Shown: positions 33,128-44,612, counted from the stretch's first letter. The stretch is 64,000 bases of DNA from Propionibacteriaceae bacterium (GCA_031266665.1 JAISAO010000024.1:62001-126000); one strand, 5' to 3'. Program-made: numbers and translations. Notes: generated from the letters alone by a model not told the origin.

Positions 33128-35272
33128 ATGTTGGAGCATTACCTAATCATCGCCGTGGTCGGCGTCGCCGCCATCGTCGCCCTGACCTCCGTCGGCTCCA
33201 AGCTGGGGGTGGCGCCGCCGCTGATCTTGATCCTGATCGGCCTGGGCCTGTCCCTCATCCCCATCATGGGCGAGATCAGGGTGCCGGGCGAGGTCATCTT
33301 GATGGGCGTCCTGCCGCCGCTGCTCTACGCCTCGGCCGTCTCCATCCCGGTGGTCGAGTTCCGCCGCGACCTGCTGGCCGTGGGCGTCCTGGCGGTGGTG
33401 CTGGTGGTGGCCACGGCCGTCGTCCTGGGCCTGGCGCTGCACCAGTTCCTGCCGGTCGTCCCCCTCAACATCTGTATCGCTTTGGGGGCCATCATCTCGC
33501 CCACCGACGCCGTCGCCACCACCATCGTCAAACGCCTGGGGGCGCCCTCGCGCATCGTCACCATGCTGGACGGCGAGGCGCTGTTGAACGACGCCACCGC
33601 CTTGGTGCTGTTGCGCGCCACCACGGCCGGGGTGGCCGTCAGCGCCAACGCGGCCCTGCCCTTCTCCGACATCGCCTGGGAGTTCGGCCGCTCCGCCGCC
33701 ATCGCCGCCCTGGTCGGCGCCGTGGTCGGCGTCATCGCCGTGCGGGTGCGCCAACGGCTGCGCGAGGCCGCCGCCACCACGGCTGTCTCCTTGATCGTGC
33801 CCTTCGTGGCTTTCGTCCCCAGCGAGGCCTTGGGGGCGTCGGGCCTGGTGGCGGTGGTGGTGGCCGGCCTGGTGTCGAACCAGGCGGCCCCGCACCGCCT
33901 GCCGGCCAACCACCGCATGACCGAGGACGCCGTCTGGCACACCGTCTCCTATCTGCTGGAGGGGGCGGTCTTCTTGGCCATGGGCCTGCAGTTCAAGAGC
34001 CTGCTGCGCGACGCCCACGACAGCGGCGGCTCGCTCCAACTGGCCCTCGGGTTAGGGTTGCTGTGCATCCTCGGGACAATCGTCGTTCGGACCGTCTTCG
34101 TCTCCCTGCTGGGACTGTGGCTGGACCGCCGGACCAAACGCAAGCTGCGCCGCAAGCAGCGTTGGGAGACGGTGGGCGACGCCATGGGGGTCGACTTCGC
34201 GGACCCGACCAGCTGGGAGGCGGCCGACCTGATAGCCCTGCGCCTGGCCGAGCAGCCCGCCCCGCCGGCCGACCGGGGGTTCGTGGGCGAGGGCCGCCGC
34301 CGCGCCCTGGAGAGGATCAAGGACAACCGCCTGGTCGGCCAGGACGGCCGGCGCCTCTCGGACGACCAGCTGCGGCAGGCCCGGCACGAGCGGATGCGCC
34401 GCTTCCCCCAGGCGGAGAAGCGGCTGACGGCCCAGCTGGAGGGGATGCGCAAACGGGTCGCCGGCTACATGGCCGACGTCGACTACCTGATGCGCCAGTC
34501 GTTGGGCTGGAAAGAGGGCGCCTTGCTGGTCTGGGCGGGTATGCGGGGCGTCGTGACGCTGGCGGCGGCCCAATCCTTGACCGGCCGGGTGCCGGACTCC
34601 GCCCTTCTGGTGCTGATCGCCTTCGTGGTCGCCGCCGGCTCGATGCTGCTCCAGGGCGGCACCTTGGGGGCCGTCGCCCGGGCGCTCGGCCTGACCGGCC
34701 GGGACGCCGCCCCGGCGGGCGAGTGTGACGCCTTGGACCACACTCTGGGCGAGGCCGCCCTGGCGGCGCTGGAGGACCCGGAGCTGCGCCAGGCGGACGG
34801 CCAGCCCTTCGACCCGGCCCTGTTGGCGGTGGCGGTCATGCGGCTGCGCATCACCCGGCTGCACGACATCTCCCCCGAGGGCTCGCCCGCCGCCCCCCCG
34901 GCCGAGGCGACCACGGTGGACGCCTCTCCGGCCGTCCTCAGCCCGGTTGAGACCGACTCGGCCGACACGTCCACGGCCGACACGGCCCCGGCCGAGTCGG
35001 ACCCGACGGCCCCCGACGACTGGAGCCAATCCTGGTCCAAGGCCCGCCGCCTGTTCGCCGTGTCCGAGGACGAGGACTGGGCCGACTCGTCCAACCGGCA
35101 GGAGCAAGACCGGGCCATCCGCCGGGTCACGCTGCACGCCATGCGCGAGGCCCTGCTGGAGGCCCGCTCGCTGGGGACCTATTCGCACAAGACCCTGCGC
35201 GACGCCCTGGCCGTGCTCGACGCCGACGAGATCGGGTTGGAGCTGCGCTCCCGCACGGACGAGGCCGTCTAA
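33128..35272 (+). CDS. CPA1-family Na+/H+ antiporter
   Basis: A 714-residue cation/proton antiporter of the NhaP/CPA1 type. Residues 1-310 hold ten or more hydrophobic helices and the family motifs LPPLLYASA, ALGAIISPTDAVATT with the ion-binding region, and LDGEALLNDATALVLLR. A large cytosolic insertion (about 350-465) is rich in charge, then further helices (LLVWAGMRGVVTLAAAQSL, a diagnostic antiporter motif). The C-terminal 170 residues are soluble, Pro/Thr/Asp-rich and end in a helical segment. ATG 33128 is chosen because it starts immediately before the first helix; the frame extends upstream to 33041 with a Cys-rich non-conserved stretch. Likely role in pH and sodium homeostasis. Confidence 0.9.
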   Translation: MLEHYLIIAVVGVAAIVALTSVGSKLGVAPPLILILIGLGLSLIPIMGEIRVPGEVILMGVLPPLLYASAVSIPVVEFRRDLLAVGVLAVVLVVATAVVLGLALHQFLPVVPLNICIALGAIISPTDAVATTIVKRLGAPSRIVTMLDGEALLNDATALVLLRATTAGVAVSANAALPFSDIAWEFGRSAAIAALVGAVVGVIAVRVRQRLREAAATTAVSLIVPFVAFVPSEALGASGLVAVVVAGLVSNQAAPHRLPANHRMTEDAVWHTVSYLLEGAVFLAMGLQFKSLLRDAHDSGGSLQLALGLGLLCILGTIVVRTVFVSLLGLWLDRRTKRKLRRKQRWETVGDAMGVDFADPTSWEAADLIALRLAEQPAPPADRGFVGEGRRRALERIKDNRLVGQDGRRLSDDQLRQARHERMRRFPQAEKRLTAQLEGMRKRVAGYMADVDYLMRQSLGWKEGALLVWAGMRGVVTLAAAQSLTGRVPDSALLVLIAFVVAAGSMLLQGGTLGAVARALGLTGRDAAPAGECDALDHTLGEAALAALEDPELRQADGQPFDPALLAVAVMRLRITRLHDISPEGSPAAPPAEATTVDASPAVLSPVETDSADTSTADTAPAESDPTAPDDWSQSWSKARRLFAVSEDEDWADSSNRQEQDRAIRRVTLHAMREALLEARSLGTYSHKTLRDALAVLDADEIGLELRSRTDEAV

Positions 35273-35466
35273 GGGTTCGGGCCCGACGGGTCGGCCCCTC
35301 GGCGGTCGTGCCGACGGCCGGACCGCTGGTGGCGTCCGTCGCGCCCCGACAGGTCACAGCCCGGGGTCGCCATGGCCCGTGGTCTCCGTCGTGCCGCCGA
35401 CGCTGTTGCGCCGCCGACGCTGTTGCGCCGCCCGTGGTCTCCGTCGCCCGGAGACGCCGCCCGGGG

Positions 35467-36624
35467 TCAGACCCGGTCCAGGGCGGCCACCAGGTCGGCC
35501 ACCCGGTCGGCGGCGTCCTCGATGCCGACCGACAGGCGCAGCAGGCCCGGCGTGATGCCGGCGGCGGCCTGGACTGCGGGCGGCATGGCGGCGTGGGTCA
35601 TCAGCCCGGGGTGGCAGATGAGGGATTCGACGCCGCCCAGCGACTCGGCCAAGGTGAAGATCTCCAATCCGTCCAGCACCCGCCGGGCGGCCGCCTGCGA
35701 GCCGACGTCGAGGCTGACCATGGCCCCGAAGCCACTTTGCTGGCGGGCGGCCAAAGCGTGGCCGGGGTGATTGGGCAGGCCGGGGTAGTGGCAGGCGGTC
35801 AGGGCTGGGTGGTCGACGATGGCCGCGACCAGGGCGGCGGAGTTGGCGCAGTGGGCCTCCATCCGCCGGTAGAGGGTGCGCAGGCCGCGCAGGGTCAAGA
35901 AGGCGTCGAAGGCGGACCCGGTGACGCCCAAGGTGTTGCACCACCAGCGCAGCTTCTCGGCCGTCTCCTCCGAGGCGGCCACGACCGCCCCGCCGACCAC
36001 GTCGGAGTGGCCGTTGAGGTACTTGGTGGTCGAGTAGACCGCCACGTCGGCCCCCAGTTGGAGCGGGCGCTGCAACAACGGCGACAAGAAAGTATTGTCG
36101 ACCGCCACAGTCGCGCCGACGGCGTGGGCGGCCTCGGCCACGGCCGTGATGTCCGTGATCCGCAGCAGCGGGTTGGACGGGGTCTCGACCCAGACCAGGG
36201 CCGGTCGGCTCTGCTGGATGACCGCGCCGATGTCGGCGGCGCCGAAGTCGGCCCATTGCAGCCGGATCAGCCCTTGGCGGGCGAAGGCCTCGAGCAGCCG
36301 CCAGGTGCCGCCGTAGCAGTCGTGCGGCGCCAGCACCAGGTCGCCGCCTTGGACCAGGGCGTGGACCGTGGCCTGGACCGCGCCCATGCCGGAGCCGGTG
36401 ACCTCGCCGCCGGCCCCGCCGTCCAGTTGGACCAAGGCGTCGGCCAACAATTGGCGGGTCGGGTTGCCGGAGCGCGAGTAGTCGTAGGGTCCGCGCTGGT
36501 CCAGTTCGGGGAAGGCGAAGGTCGAACTGAGGTAGAGCGGCGGCACAACGGCGTGGAAGGCCGGGTCGGACACCAGTCCGGCCCGGGTGGCGACAGTGGC
36601 GGGCCGACGGGGCGATGTGGTCAT
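35467..36624 (-). CDS. metB: Cystathionine gamma-synthase-like PLP enzyme
   Basis: Trans-sulfuration enzyme of the Cys/Met metabolism PLP family, most like MetB, which forms cystathionine from an activated homoserine and cysteine. The 385-residue protein shows PPLYLSSTFAF, YSRSGNPTR, GSGMGAVQA, VWVETPSNPLL, VAVDNTFLSP and the PLP lysine in YSTTKYLNGHSDVVGG, and ends with LRLSVGIED. ATG 36624 with GGGAG is preferred over a GTG ten codons upstream. Closely related enzymes (cystathionine gamma-lyase, O-acetylhomoserine sulfhydrylase) cannot be excluded by motif reading. It is divergent from the hydrolase at 36717. Confidence 0.88.
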   Translation of the reverse strand: MTTSPRRPATVATRAGLVSDPAFHAVVPPLYLSSTFAFPELDQRGPYDYSRSGNPTRQLLADALVQLDGGAGGEVTGSGMGAVQATVHALVQGGDLVLAPHDCYGGTWRLLEAFARQGLIRLQWADFGAADIGAVIQQSRPALVWVETPSNPLLRITDITAVAEAAHAVGATVAVDNTFLSPLLQRPLQLGADVAVYSTTKYLNGHSDVVGGAVVAASEETAEKLRWWCNTLGVTGSAFDAFLTLRGLRTLYRRMEAHCANSAALVAAIVDHPALTACHYPGLPNHPGHALAARQQSGFGAMVSLDVGSQAAARRVLDGLEIFTLAESLGGVESLICHPGLMTHAAMPPAVQAAAGITPGLLRLSVGIEDAADRVADLVAALDRV

Positions 36625-36716
36625 AGCGGCTCCCTTGTGGTTGGGCGGCACCATCCTGCCAGTTCCCCGCCGCTTCCCCGCCGCAGGGCGGGGCCGGTGA
36701 TGGCAGGATGTGACGC

Positions 36717-37352
36717 ATGGACTCGCCTCGTCGCCCCACTCTGCTGCTGCTCCACGGCCCGGGCCAGAACCCGACCGCCTGGCAGGGCGTGGTCGAGGCT
36801 CTAGACCCGGAGCGCCCGATGTTCGCCCCCTGGGTCAAAGGGCTCAAACCGATCAACCCGGAGGATTTCACGATGGCGGGGGCGGTGGCCGACATCGCCA
36901 ACCTCTTGGAGGTGCGCGGCATCGAGCGCTGCGATCTGGTGGGTTATTCGCTGGGCGGGGCGGTGGCCCTGCGGGCGGCGGTCGAACAGCCGGACCGGGT
37001 GGCCCACCTGATATTGGTCTCCACCCCCGTGGTCCCGCCCCTGGCGCTGCTGAAACGCTCCCGCCGGCTGATGTCCTTGATGCCCCGGGCGGCCTTCTCG
37101 GACGTGCCCAAGGCAGTCGTCCTGCGCGCCTTGGAAGCTCTGATGGAGTCGGACCTGAGCGCCGACCTGAAACGGCTGACGGTGCCGACGCTGGTGTTGA
37201 CAGCCACCGAGGACGAGGCCGCGCAGACCGGGGCCGAGTTGCTGCGCAGTCAAGCCGGTGCCCAGTCGCGCCAAATCCCCAGCCCCAGCCCCGACCTCCT
37301 GGTCACCGCCCCGCGCGACCTGGCAGCCCAAATCGAGCAGTTCCTCGACTGA
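36717..37352 (+). CDS. Alpha/beta hydrolase
   Basis: A compact 211-residue alpha/beta-hydrolase fold protein. Visible are the oxyanion-hole motif LLLLHGPGQNPTAW, the nucleophile elbow GYSLGGAVAL and the late VLTATEDEAAQ acid region. A clear catalytic His is expected near the C-terminus but is not obvious, as LLVTAPRDLAAQIEQF has none, so the enzyme may be atypical or inactive. Substrate unknown. It is divergent from metB (92 bp) and converges on an L,D-transpeptidase gene with repeat A between the stops. Confidence 0.75.
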   Translation: MDSPRRPTLLLLHGPGQNPTAWQGVVEALDPERPMFAPWVKGLKPINPEDFTMAGAVADIANLLEVRGIERCDLVGYSLGGAVALRAAVEQPDRVAHLILVSTPVVPPLALLKRSRRLMSLMPRAAFSDVPKAVVLRALEALMESDLSADLKRLTVPTLVLTATEDEAAQTGAELLRSQAGAQSRQIPSPSPDLLVTAPRDLAAQIEQFLD

Positions 37353-37393
37353 TAGGGCACGGTCCCAGCTAGCGTCAGCTTGGACTTGGCTCC

Positions 37394-37436
37394 ACGTCAT
37401 CCCGGACTTGATCCGGGATCTCGGCCAGTTCGTGAA
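37394..37436 (-). repeat. Dispersed palindromic repeat A, best copy
   Basis: Minus strand: GAACTGGCCGAGATCCCGGA followed by TCAAGTCCGGGATGACG. The arms CCCGGA and TCCGGG make a hairpin. It lies between the convergent hydrolase and L,D-transpeptidase stops, where it could act as a two-way terminator. Other copies: 5276, 22603 and 61274. Confidence 0.72.
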
Positions 37437-37463
37437 GGCCGTCAGCCCCGCCGCTCTTCGGGC

Positions 37464-39005
37464 TCAGCCCGGATTCTGCCCGTGGACCACCACGGTCGTC
37501 CCGATGGCGGCCCAGTCGAAGACGAACTTGGCGTCGTCCAACCGCATGTTGACACAACCGTGCGACTGGGGCTGGCCGATCTGGGACTCGTCTAGCCAGT
37601 AGGCGGCGTGGAAGCCGTAATCGCCCCAGAACCAGGTCGCCCAGGGCACATCGGGGATGGAGTAGGCGGTGCCGTCGGCGTTTCGGCCCGACATGGTTTG
37701 CAGGGCGATCTTGGCGTAGACCTGGTACGTCCCCGGCGGCGTCGGCGTCTCGGACAGGCCGGAGGAGATGAGGAAAGCGGCCACGAAGCCGCCGTCTTGG
37801 AACAGGGTTGTCACTTGGGTGGTGAGATCGACGTCGATCCACTGGCCCTGGGCCGGCGGCGGGCCGGACAGCCGCGTGGTGACGGTCGTCAACTCGGCCG
37901 TCACGGTGGGCGCCACCAGGTCCGCGCCCAACCCTTGGCCCAACAACTGGGACAAGGTCGAAGCCAGCTCGCCCAATTCGCCCACGGTCGTGCCGGGCGT
38001 GCCGGGGTCGGCTTGGCCCAAGGTCTGGCCGTCGGCGTCGACGATCAGACGCCGGGGCGTCCCGTCACGGGCCAACTGGGAGCTCAAGAGTCGTTCCAGC
38101 CGGGTCTCCAGATCGGCGGCGTCGTAGAAGACGTCGATCCGGTCCGTGGTCGTATCCGGCACCAGCAAGGTCCAGTCCGCGATGTCGGCCGGCGTGGCCG
38201 TGTAGGCGGCGCCGGCGGCGGTGGAGAAGCGCAGGGTTAAGCCGAGATTGCGGTTGGCCCGCTCGGCCGCCGCCACGGCGGCCTGGTCGCTGATCGGCGC
38301 GGCCTCCGGGGCCAGCTTGACGGCGCAGGCCACCGACCGTCCCGGGTCCGCCGCCAGCACGGTGACGGCCGCTTTGACCGGTTCCAGGTCGAAGACCCAG
38401 CCCGACCGCCCCAAGGTGACGGTGAAGCTGCCGGCGTCGGCGTCGAAACCGACCTGGGCGGCTTTGGGCTCCACCGCCCCGACGGCGAAGTGCTGGCTCA
38501 GCCAGGTCTTGGCCGTCCAGTTGTCCCAGGTCAGACGCAGGGGCACATTCTGTTTGGCCCAGGCGACGTTACCCGCCAAGCGCGACGCCCCGGGGTCGGC
38601 TTTGAGCGCGGCCTCGACCGTGGCCGCGGTGTCGACGGTCACCCCCAAGTCGGCCAAGCTGGCTTGACGGGTCTGGTCCTCGTAGCTCAAGTCGAGGCGG
38701 GCCTCGGCCGCCAAAGCGGTGATGACACGGGTCAACTGGTCGGTGGAGGAGCCGCCGACGTCGACCCCGCCCACCATCACCCCGCTGGCGGCCACGCTGG
38801 AGCGCGACAGGGTCAAGGTGGCGTAGAAGAAGCCCCCGCCGACCAGTAGAACCGCCAAGACCAGGCCCATCAGCCAGACCAGGTTCCGCCCCGGGCCGCC
38901 GCCGGGCCGGGGCGTGGTCGCCCGCTGGGGGGCGCCGTCGCCGAGGTGGCGCGGCAGCGCCAGGATCGGCGGCGCGATTGGAGGTCGGGTCAGTCCATTC
39001 GGCAT
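37464..39005 (-). CDS. L,D-transpeptidase (YkuD) with peptidoglycan-binding repeats
   Basis: Cell-envelope enzyme that forms 3-3 peptidoglycan cross-links or anchors wall components. The 513-residue protein has a cytoplasmic Pro-rich N-terminus, one membrane helix (about 48-68, LMGLVLAVLLVGGGFFYATL), and two repeats of the PG_binding_4 type that precede YkuD in actinobacteria (about 80-200 and 210-350). The YkuD catalytic domain has YGFHAAYWLD and the nucleophile Cys in SHGCVNMRL. ATG 39005 (MPNGLTRPP) is the start chosen from the position of the membrane helix; upstream codons in the open frame are not conserved. It should be anchored with the catalytic domain outside. Confidence 0.9.
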   Translation of the reverse strand: MPNGLTRPPIAPPILALPRHLGDGAPQRATTPRPGGGPGRNLVWLMGLVLAVLLVGGGFFYATLTLSRSSVAASGVMVGGVDVGGSSTDQLTRVITALAAEARLDLSYEDQTRQASLADLGVTVDTAATVEAALKADPGASRLAGNVAWAKQNVPLRLTWDNWTAKTWLSQHFAVGAVEPKAAQVGFDADAGSFTVTLGRSGWVFDLEPVKAAVTVLAADPGRSVACAVKLAPEAAPISDQAAVAAAERANRNLGLTLRFSTAAGAAYTATPADIADWTLLVPDTTTDRIDVFYDAADLETRLERLLSSQLARDGTPRRLIVDADGQTLGQADPGTPGTTVGELGELASTLSQLLGQGLGADLVAPTVTAELTTVTTRLSGPPPAQGQWIDVDLTTQVTTLFQDGGFVAAFLISSGLSETPTPPGTYQVYAKIALQTMSGRNADGTAYSIPDVPWATWFWGDYGFHAAYWLDESQIGQPQSHGCVNMRLDDAKFVFDWAAIGTTVVVHGQNPG

Positions 39006-39222
39006 AGTCGAACGCAATTCTACCCGTGGCCCACGCCCGGACGGCCAGCCCCCGGAATAGCGGTGGCGGCGTCCGGTCGGGGAAAAGCGTGACTCGGCCA
39101 TGACGCCGGGTACAACAACCGGCGGGGCGAATATCATCCGCCTCGGGATCGCTCCGGGATCGGACGACGCGCCACGACTGGGGGCCTAAGACGTCGGGGT
39201 CCGGACCGGGCCGCCAAACTAG

Positions 39223-39322
39223 TCCAGACTAACTGGAGACCAACTGGGCTTCCAGACTAACTGGACGTCCGGGGCGTCAGACCAACTGGCCGTCAGACCA
39301 AATTAAGTCTCAGACCAACTGG
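39223..39322. repeat. Array of AGACCAACTGG words over the dps 3' end
   Basis: The 304-bp gap between the transpeptidase start (39005) and the dps stop (39310) contains five or six copies of AGAC(C/T)AACTGG. The innermost copy is the last codons of dps itself (QLV and stop on the minus strand). The block looks like small duplications of the gene end. The rest of the gap shows nothing recognisable apart from presumed transpeptidase promoter sequence. Confidence 0.65.
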
Positions 39323-39747
39323 GCGTGGAAGAACCAAGCGGCCTTGTCCAGGCCGGCGACCGTGCCGATGAGGATGTCCTGGCTGGGCAGGTCGGCGTCC
39401 AGCTCGCCCAGCTTGGCCTCGATCCGGCGGGCCGCGGCGTCCAGGCGGCTGGCGAACAACTTGACCACCAAGTCGGCCGCCAGGTGGCCGGAGGACAGGG
39501 GCTCGACCTGGGAGGTCTGGACGATGGTGACGGGACGGCCGTCGGGCGACCCGCCGATGGCGGCGATGCGCTCGGCCACATCGTCCTGCCAGCCCAGCAA
39601 CGAGCTGACCACCTCGTCCAGCTCCAGGTGGACGGAGCGGAAGTTGGGGCCCTGGACATTCCAGTGGGCCTGCTTGGCCTGGAGGCCGAGGTCGAGCAGA
39701 TCGGTCAGGGCGGCTTGCAGAACGACTTGGGACTGAGGGGCAGACAT
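39310..39747 (-). CDS. dps: Dps-family ferritin-like DNA-binding protein
   Basis: Ferritin-like dodecamer subunit that oxidises and stores iron and protects DNA from oxidants. The 145-residue protein carries the Dps ferroxidase signature AKQAHWNVQGPNFRSVHLEL with the metal-binding His, and DEVVSSLLGWQDDVAERIAA with the acidic ligands, then the helix LPSQDILIGTVAGLDKAAWF. ATG 39747 is preceded by an AGGAG site. It probably forms a single-gene unit. DNA binding is not assured, since there is no Lys-rich N-terminal tail. Confidence 0.92.
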   Translation of the reverse strand: MSAPQSQVVLQAALTDLLDLGLQAKQAHWNVQGPNFRSVHLELDEVVSSLLGWQDDVAERIAAIGGSPDGRPVTIVQTSQVEPLSSGHLAADLVVKLFASRLDAAARRIEAKLGELDADLPSQDILIGTVAGLDKAAWFFHAQLV

Positions 39748-39948
39748 GTGAACTCCTATTCAATATGCGCCGCTCGCGGGGGGCGGCCACTGCGGTGGAG
39801 TCTAACCGAAGACCGCCGGGCGTGACCTGGTTTCATCAACCGGTCTAGATCCGGTCTAGATCCGAACAAGTCTGAAACGACCAGGGATAACGTTGGCGGC
39901 CGGGACCCGCCAAGGAGTCGGGGACGGTCTGTCGAGCGGCCCCGGCGG

Positions 39949-40137
39949 TTAGCGCAGCTCGCGCTCGAAGGTGACGACGAAGCGGCCGTTCGAGTCGAAG
40001 GCCGTGGCCACCACCGTCCAGCCCTCCCGGCCGGCCTGGTTCATCCCCTCGCTCCACTGGTCCACCACCGCGACCCGCCCGGGCGGGACCAAGTGGTAGT
40101 CGGCCGACTCGAAGCAGACGACTTTATACTCGTGCAT
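39949..40137 (-). CDS. Small DUF4177-like protein
   Basis: A 62-residue protein beginning MHEYKVVCFES and continuing with NQAGREGWTVVATAFDSNGR and FERELR. This is the pattern of DUF4177-like proteins, which start with an EYK strand and have a G-W-E/T-V motif. No function is known for that family. ATG 40137 is preferred over an upstream in-frame start at 40164 because it fits the family length. It is divergent from dnaK. Confidence 0.6.
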   Translation of the reverse strand: MHEYKVVCFESADYHLVPPGRVAVVDQWSEGMNQAGREGWTVVATAFDSNGRFVVTFERELR

Positions 40138-40209
40138 GGCACCAGGGTAGGCGGTCCGCGCCACGGTGCCGGGCGGCTCCGACCCCGCCCGAACGAGGTT
40201 TTGAGGTGA

Positions 40210-42165
<1,956 letters not shown>

Positions 42166-42290
42166 ACCGACGGATCGGCGCCCCGGCCGGCCGGCCTCGT
42201 GCCGACGCCGACCAGTCGGGGCGCCGCCCCGTGCCGGGACCGGTCGGACGGTCGGCCTGGGACGGCGCCCGGAGCGGTCGAAGGAGAGTC

Positions 42291-43265
42291 ATGACTGAAG
42301 AAAACTTGCCACAAGAGGACTGGTCGAAAGAGGACTGGGACGAGGCCCTCCAGAAGCTGGCCCACCAGGGCGCGGGGGCCGCGCCGCCGGCCGACCCCCC
42401 GAGCCCGGCCCAGGTCTCGGCCGAGGATCTGGTGCTGGAGCGGACGGCCGACCTGCAGCGCCTCCAAGCCGAGTACGCCAACTACAAGAAGCGGGTCGAC
42501 CGGGACCGGGCGCTGGCCCGCCAGAGCGGCGTCGAGGCGGTGTTGGGCGACCTCTTGCCGGTGCTGGACGGGATCGCGGCGGCCCGGGCGCACGACGAGC
42601 TGACCGGGGGGGCGAAGTTGCTGGCGGACGAGTTGGAGAAAGTGTCGGCCAAGTACGGTTTGGAGTCTTTCGGCCAGGTTGGCGACCCCTTCGACCCCCA
42701 CGTCCACGAGGCCCTGATGACGCTGGACCAGCCCGGCTACGCCGTCATCAGCGTGGCCCAGGTGTTCCAGCCCGGCTACCGCCTGAAAGACCGGGTGTTG
42801 CGCCCGGCCCGCGTCGGTGTGGCCGAGCCGACCCTCGACCCGGCGGAGCCGTCCGCCGGGGAGCCCGCCGCCGACCCCGACGAAGCGGTGGACGCCGCCG
42901 GCCCCGGGAGCCCGACGGGTGGCGCCAGTGATCGGGCCGCCGCGCCGGACCAGGGTGGCGCTGAGGCTGCCGCTGGCCCGGCCCAGGGGGGCGCTGAGGA
43001 CGCCGCTGGCCCGGACCGGGGGAGCGCGGACGACGAGTTCGCCCCGGCCCCGGGGGGCGACGGCGACGCCGCCCGAGGCACCGCCGACGCTGGCCGGCCC
43101 GCCGCTCCGGCCTCGGACGAGGCCGATCCCACTGAGATCGATCTCACCGAGGCCGATCCCACCGGGGCCGATCCCGACGGGGAGGCCGCCGTGTCCCGGA
43201 GCGCCAAACCGTCCCGGGGGTCCAAGGGCTCGGTTCGGCCGCCGTCCCAGCCGTCGGCGGCCTGA
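42291..43265 (+). CDS. grpE: Nucleotide exchange factor GrpE with long disordered C-terminal tail
   Basis: Exchanges ADP on DnaK. The core is normal: a helical coiled-coil region ([20 protein letters not shown]) and the beta-wing region ([39 protein letters not shown]), which together end near residue 180. The remaining 145 residues are an Ala/Gly/Asp/Pro-rich tail with internal repeats ([20 protein letters not shown] and [12 protein letters not shown]). This makes the protein 324 residues instead of about 200. ATG 42291 is preceded by AAGGAGAG. The tail may be disordered; it has no predicted fold. Confidence 0.93.
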   Translation: MTEENLPQEDWSKEDWDEALQKLAHQGAGAAPPADPPSPAQVSAEDLVLERTADLQRLQAEYANYKKRVDRDRALARQSGVEAVLGDLLPVLDGIAAARAHDELTGGAKLLADELEKVSAKYGLESFGQVGDPFDPHVHEALMTLDQPGYAVISVAQVFQPGYRLKDRVLRPARVGVAEPTLDPAEPSAGEPAADPDEAVDAAGPGSPTGGASDRAAAPDQGGAEAAAGPAQGGAEDAAGPDRGSADDEFAPAPGGDGDAARGTADAGRPAAPASDEADPTEIDLTEADPTGADPDGEAAVSRSAKPSRGSKGSVRPPSQPSAA

Positions 43266-43306
43266 CCCGATAGACCCCGATAGACCGATAGCCGGCGGGA
43301 GGCGAC

Positions 43307-44449
43307 ATGACGACGAAGGATTACCTGGAGAAGGACTACTACGCCATCCTCGGCGTGAAGAAGGACTCCAGCCCGGCGGAGGTCAAGAAGGCCTTCCGCA
43401 AGATCGCCCGGGACAACCACCCGGACCGCCACCCGGGCGACGCCCAGGCGGAGAGACGCTTCAAGGAGGCCTCCGAGGCCAACGACGTCTTGTCCGACCC
43501 GGACAAGCGCAAGGAGTACGACGAGGCCCGCTCCCTGTTCGGGGCCGGTTTCCGCTTCCCCGGGACCGGCGGGCGGCCGGCCGCCGGCCAGACCAGCCTC
43601 AACCTGGACGACATCCTGGGCCAGTTCGGCCAATCCGCCGGCGGGGGCGGCTTCTTCGACCTGTTCTCCGGCGGCGAGCGCTCCAACCGGCGCGGCCCCA
43701 GGCGGGGCCACGACTTGGAGGGCGAGGTCACGGTCAGTTTCCGCCAGGCCGGCGAGGGCGCCACCATGAGCCTGCCGCTGGCCTCGGAGGCGGCCTGCGC
43801 GACCTGTCACGGCACCGGGGCCCGTCCCGGCACCCAGCCGAAGATCTGCCCCCAGTGCCAGGGCTCGGGCACGGTCACCCGGTCGTCGGGCGGCTTCGCC
43901 GTCTCCGAGCCCTGCGCCAACTGCCGGGGCCGGGGGCTGATCGTGGAGCAGCCCTGCCCAGACTGCGGCGGCAGCGGGCGCAGCCGTTCGACCCAGAGCG
44001 TCCAAGTCCGCATCCCCGCCGGGGTGTCGGACGGCCAGCGCATCCGGGTCAAGGGCAAGGGCGGGGCCGGGGCCGGCGGCGGCGCCCCGGGCGACCTCTA
44101 CGTCGTCGTCCACGTCCAGCCGGACCGCCGGTTCGGCCGCCAAGGCGACAATTTGACCCTGACTGTGCCGGTGACCTTCGCCGAGGCCGCCCTGGGGGCC
44201 GAGATCGAGGCCCCGACCCTGTTCGGCGACCCGGTCCGCCTGCGTCTGCCGGCCGGCACGCCCAACGGGCGGACCTTCCGGGTCCGGGGCAAGGGCCTGC
44301 GGCGCAAAGACGGCCCGACCGACCTGTTGGTGACGGTGGAGGTCAAGGTGCCGCCCAGCCTCTCGCCCCAGGCTCGCCAAGCCCTGGAGGCCTATGTGGC
44401 GGCGGCGGACGAGCCGGACCCCCGCGCTGGCCTGAGGCGGTCGTCATGA
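43307..44449 (+). CDS. dnaJ: Chaperone protein DnaJ
   Basis: Type I Hsp40 that delivers clients to DnaK and stimulates its ATPase. Residues 1-75 are the J domain with HPD in RDNHPDRHPG; a Gly/Phe-rich segment follows. Four zinc-binding repeats then appear (CATCHGTG, CPQCQGSG, CANCRGRG, CPDCGGSG), and the C-terminal substrate domains close the 380-residue protein. ATG 43307 has a GGGAGG site. Third gene of the HspR-controlled operon. A 163-bp gap with TGAC/GTGACT-type repeats separates it from hspR. Confidence 0.97.
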   Translation: MTTKDYLEKDYYAILGVKKDSSPAEVKKAFRKIARDNHPDRHPGDAQAERRFKEASEANDVLSDPDKRKEYDEARSLFGAGFRFPGTGGRPAAGQTSLNLDDILGQFGQSAGGGGFFDLFSGGERSNRRGPRRGHDLEGEVTVSFRQAGEGATMSLPLASEAACATCHGTGARPGTQPKICPQCQGSGTVTRSSGGFAVSEPCANCRGRGLIVEQPCPDCGGSGRSRSTQSVQVRIPAGVSDGQRIRVKGKGGAGAGGGAPGDLYVVVHVQPDRRFGRQGDNLTLTVPVTFAEAALGAEIEAPTLFGDPVRLRLPAGTPNGRTFRVRGKGLRRKDGPTDLLVTVEVKVPPSLSPQARQALEAYVAAADEPDPRAGLRRSS

Positions 44450-44612
44450 CCGGCGCGACCGGCGTGACTAGCGTGACTGGCGTGACCGGGCCGACTGGCC
44501 GGTCCAACGGGTCCAGTCCGGCGGTCTCCGCCCTGGTGGTCGCCCGGACGGAAGCCGTTCCGGCCGGTCGCGGCGACGGGCCTGTCCGGCCGGTCGGACG
44601 TAGGATCTAGCT

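Noticed and set aside
39785-39825. GCCACTG followed by CCGAAGACCGCC, resembling the B12-box words of a cobalamin riboswitch
   Set aside because: The words are only about 25 bases apart, the intervening conserved helices are missing, and the site lies by the dps gene and on the wrong strand for it. Treated as coincidence.
44446-44610. 54-codon frame overlapping the dnaJ stop (ATGA) and ending two bases before hspR
   Set aside because: The product is a Gly/Thr/Val repeat without any homology I recognise. The overlap could be chance in this GC-rich stretch; not enough for a gene call.
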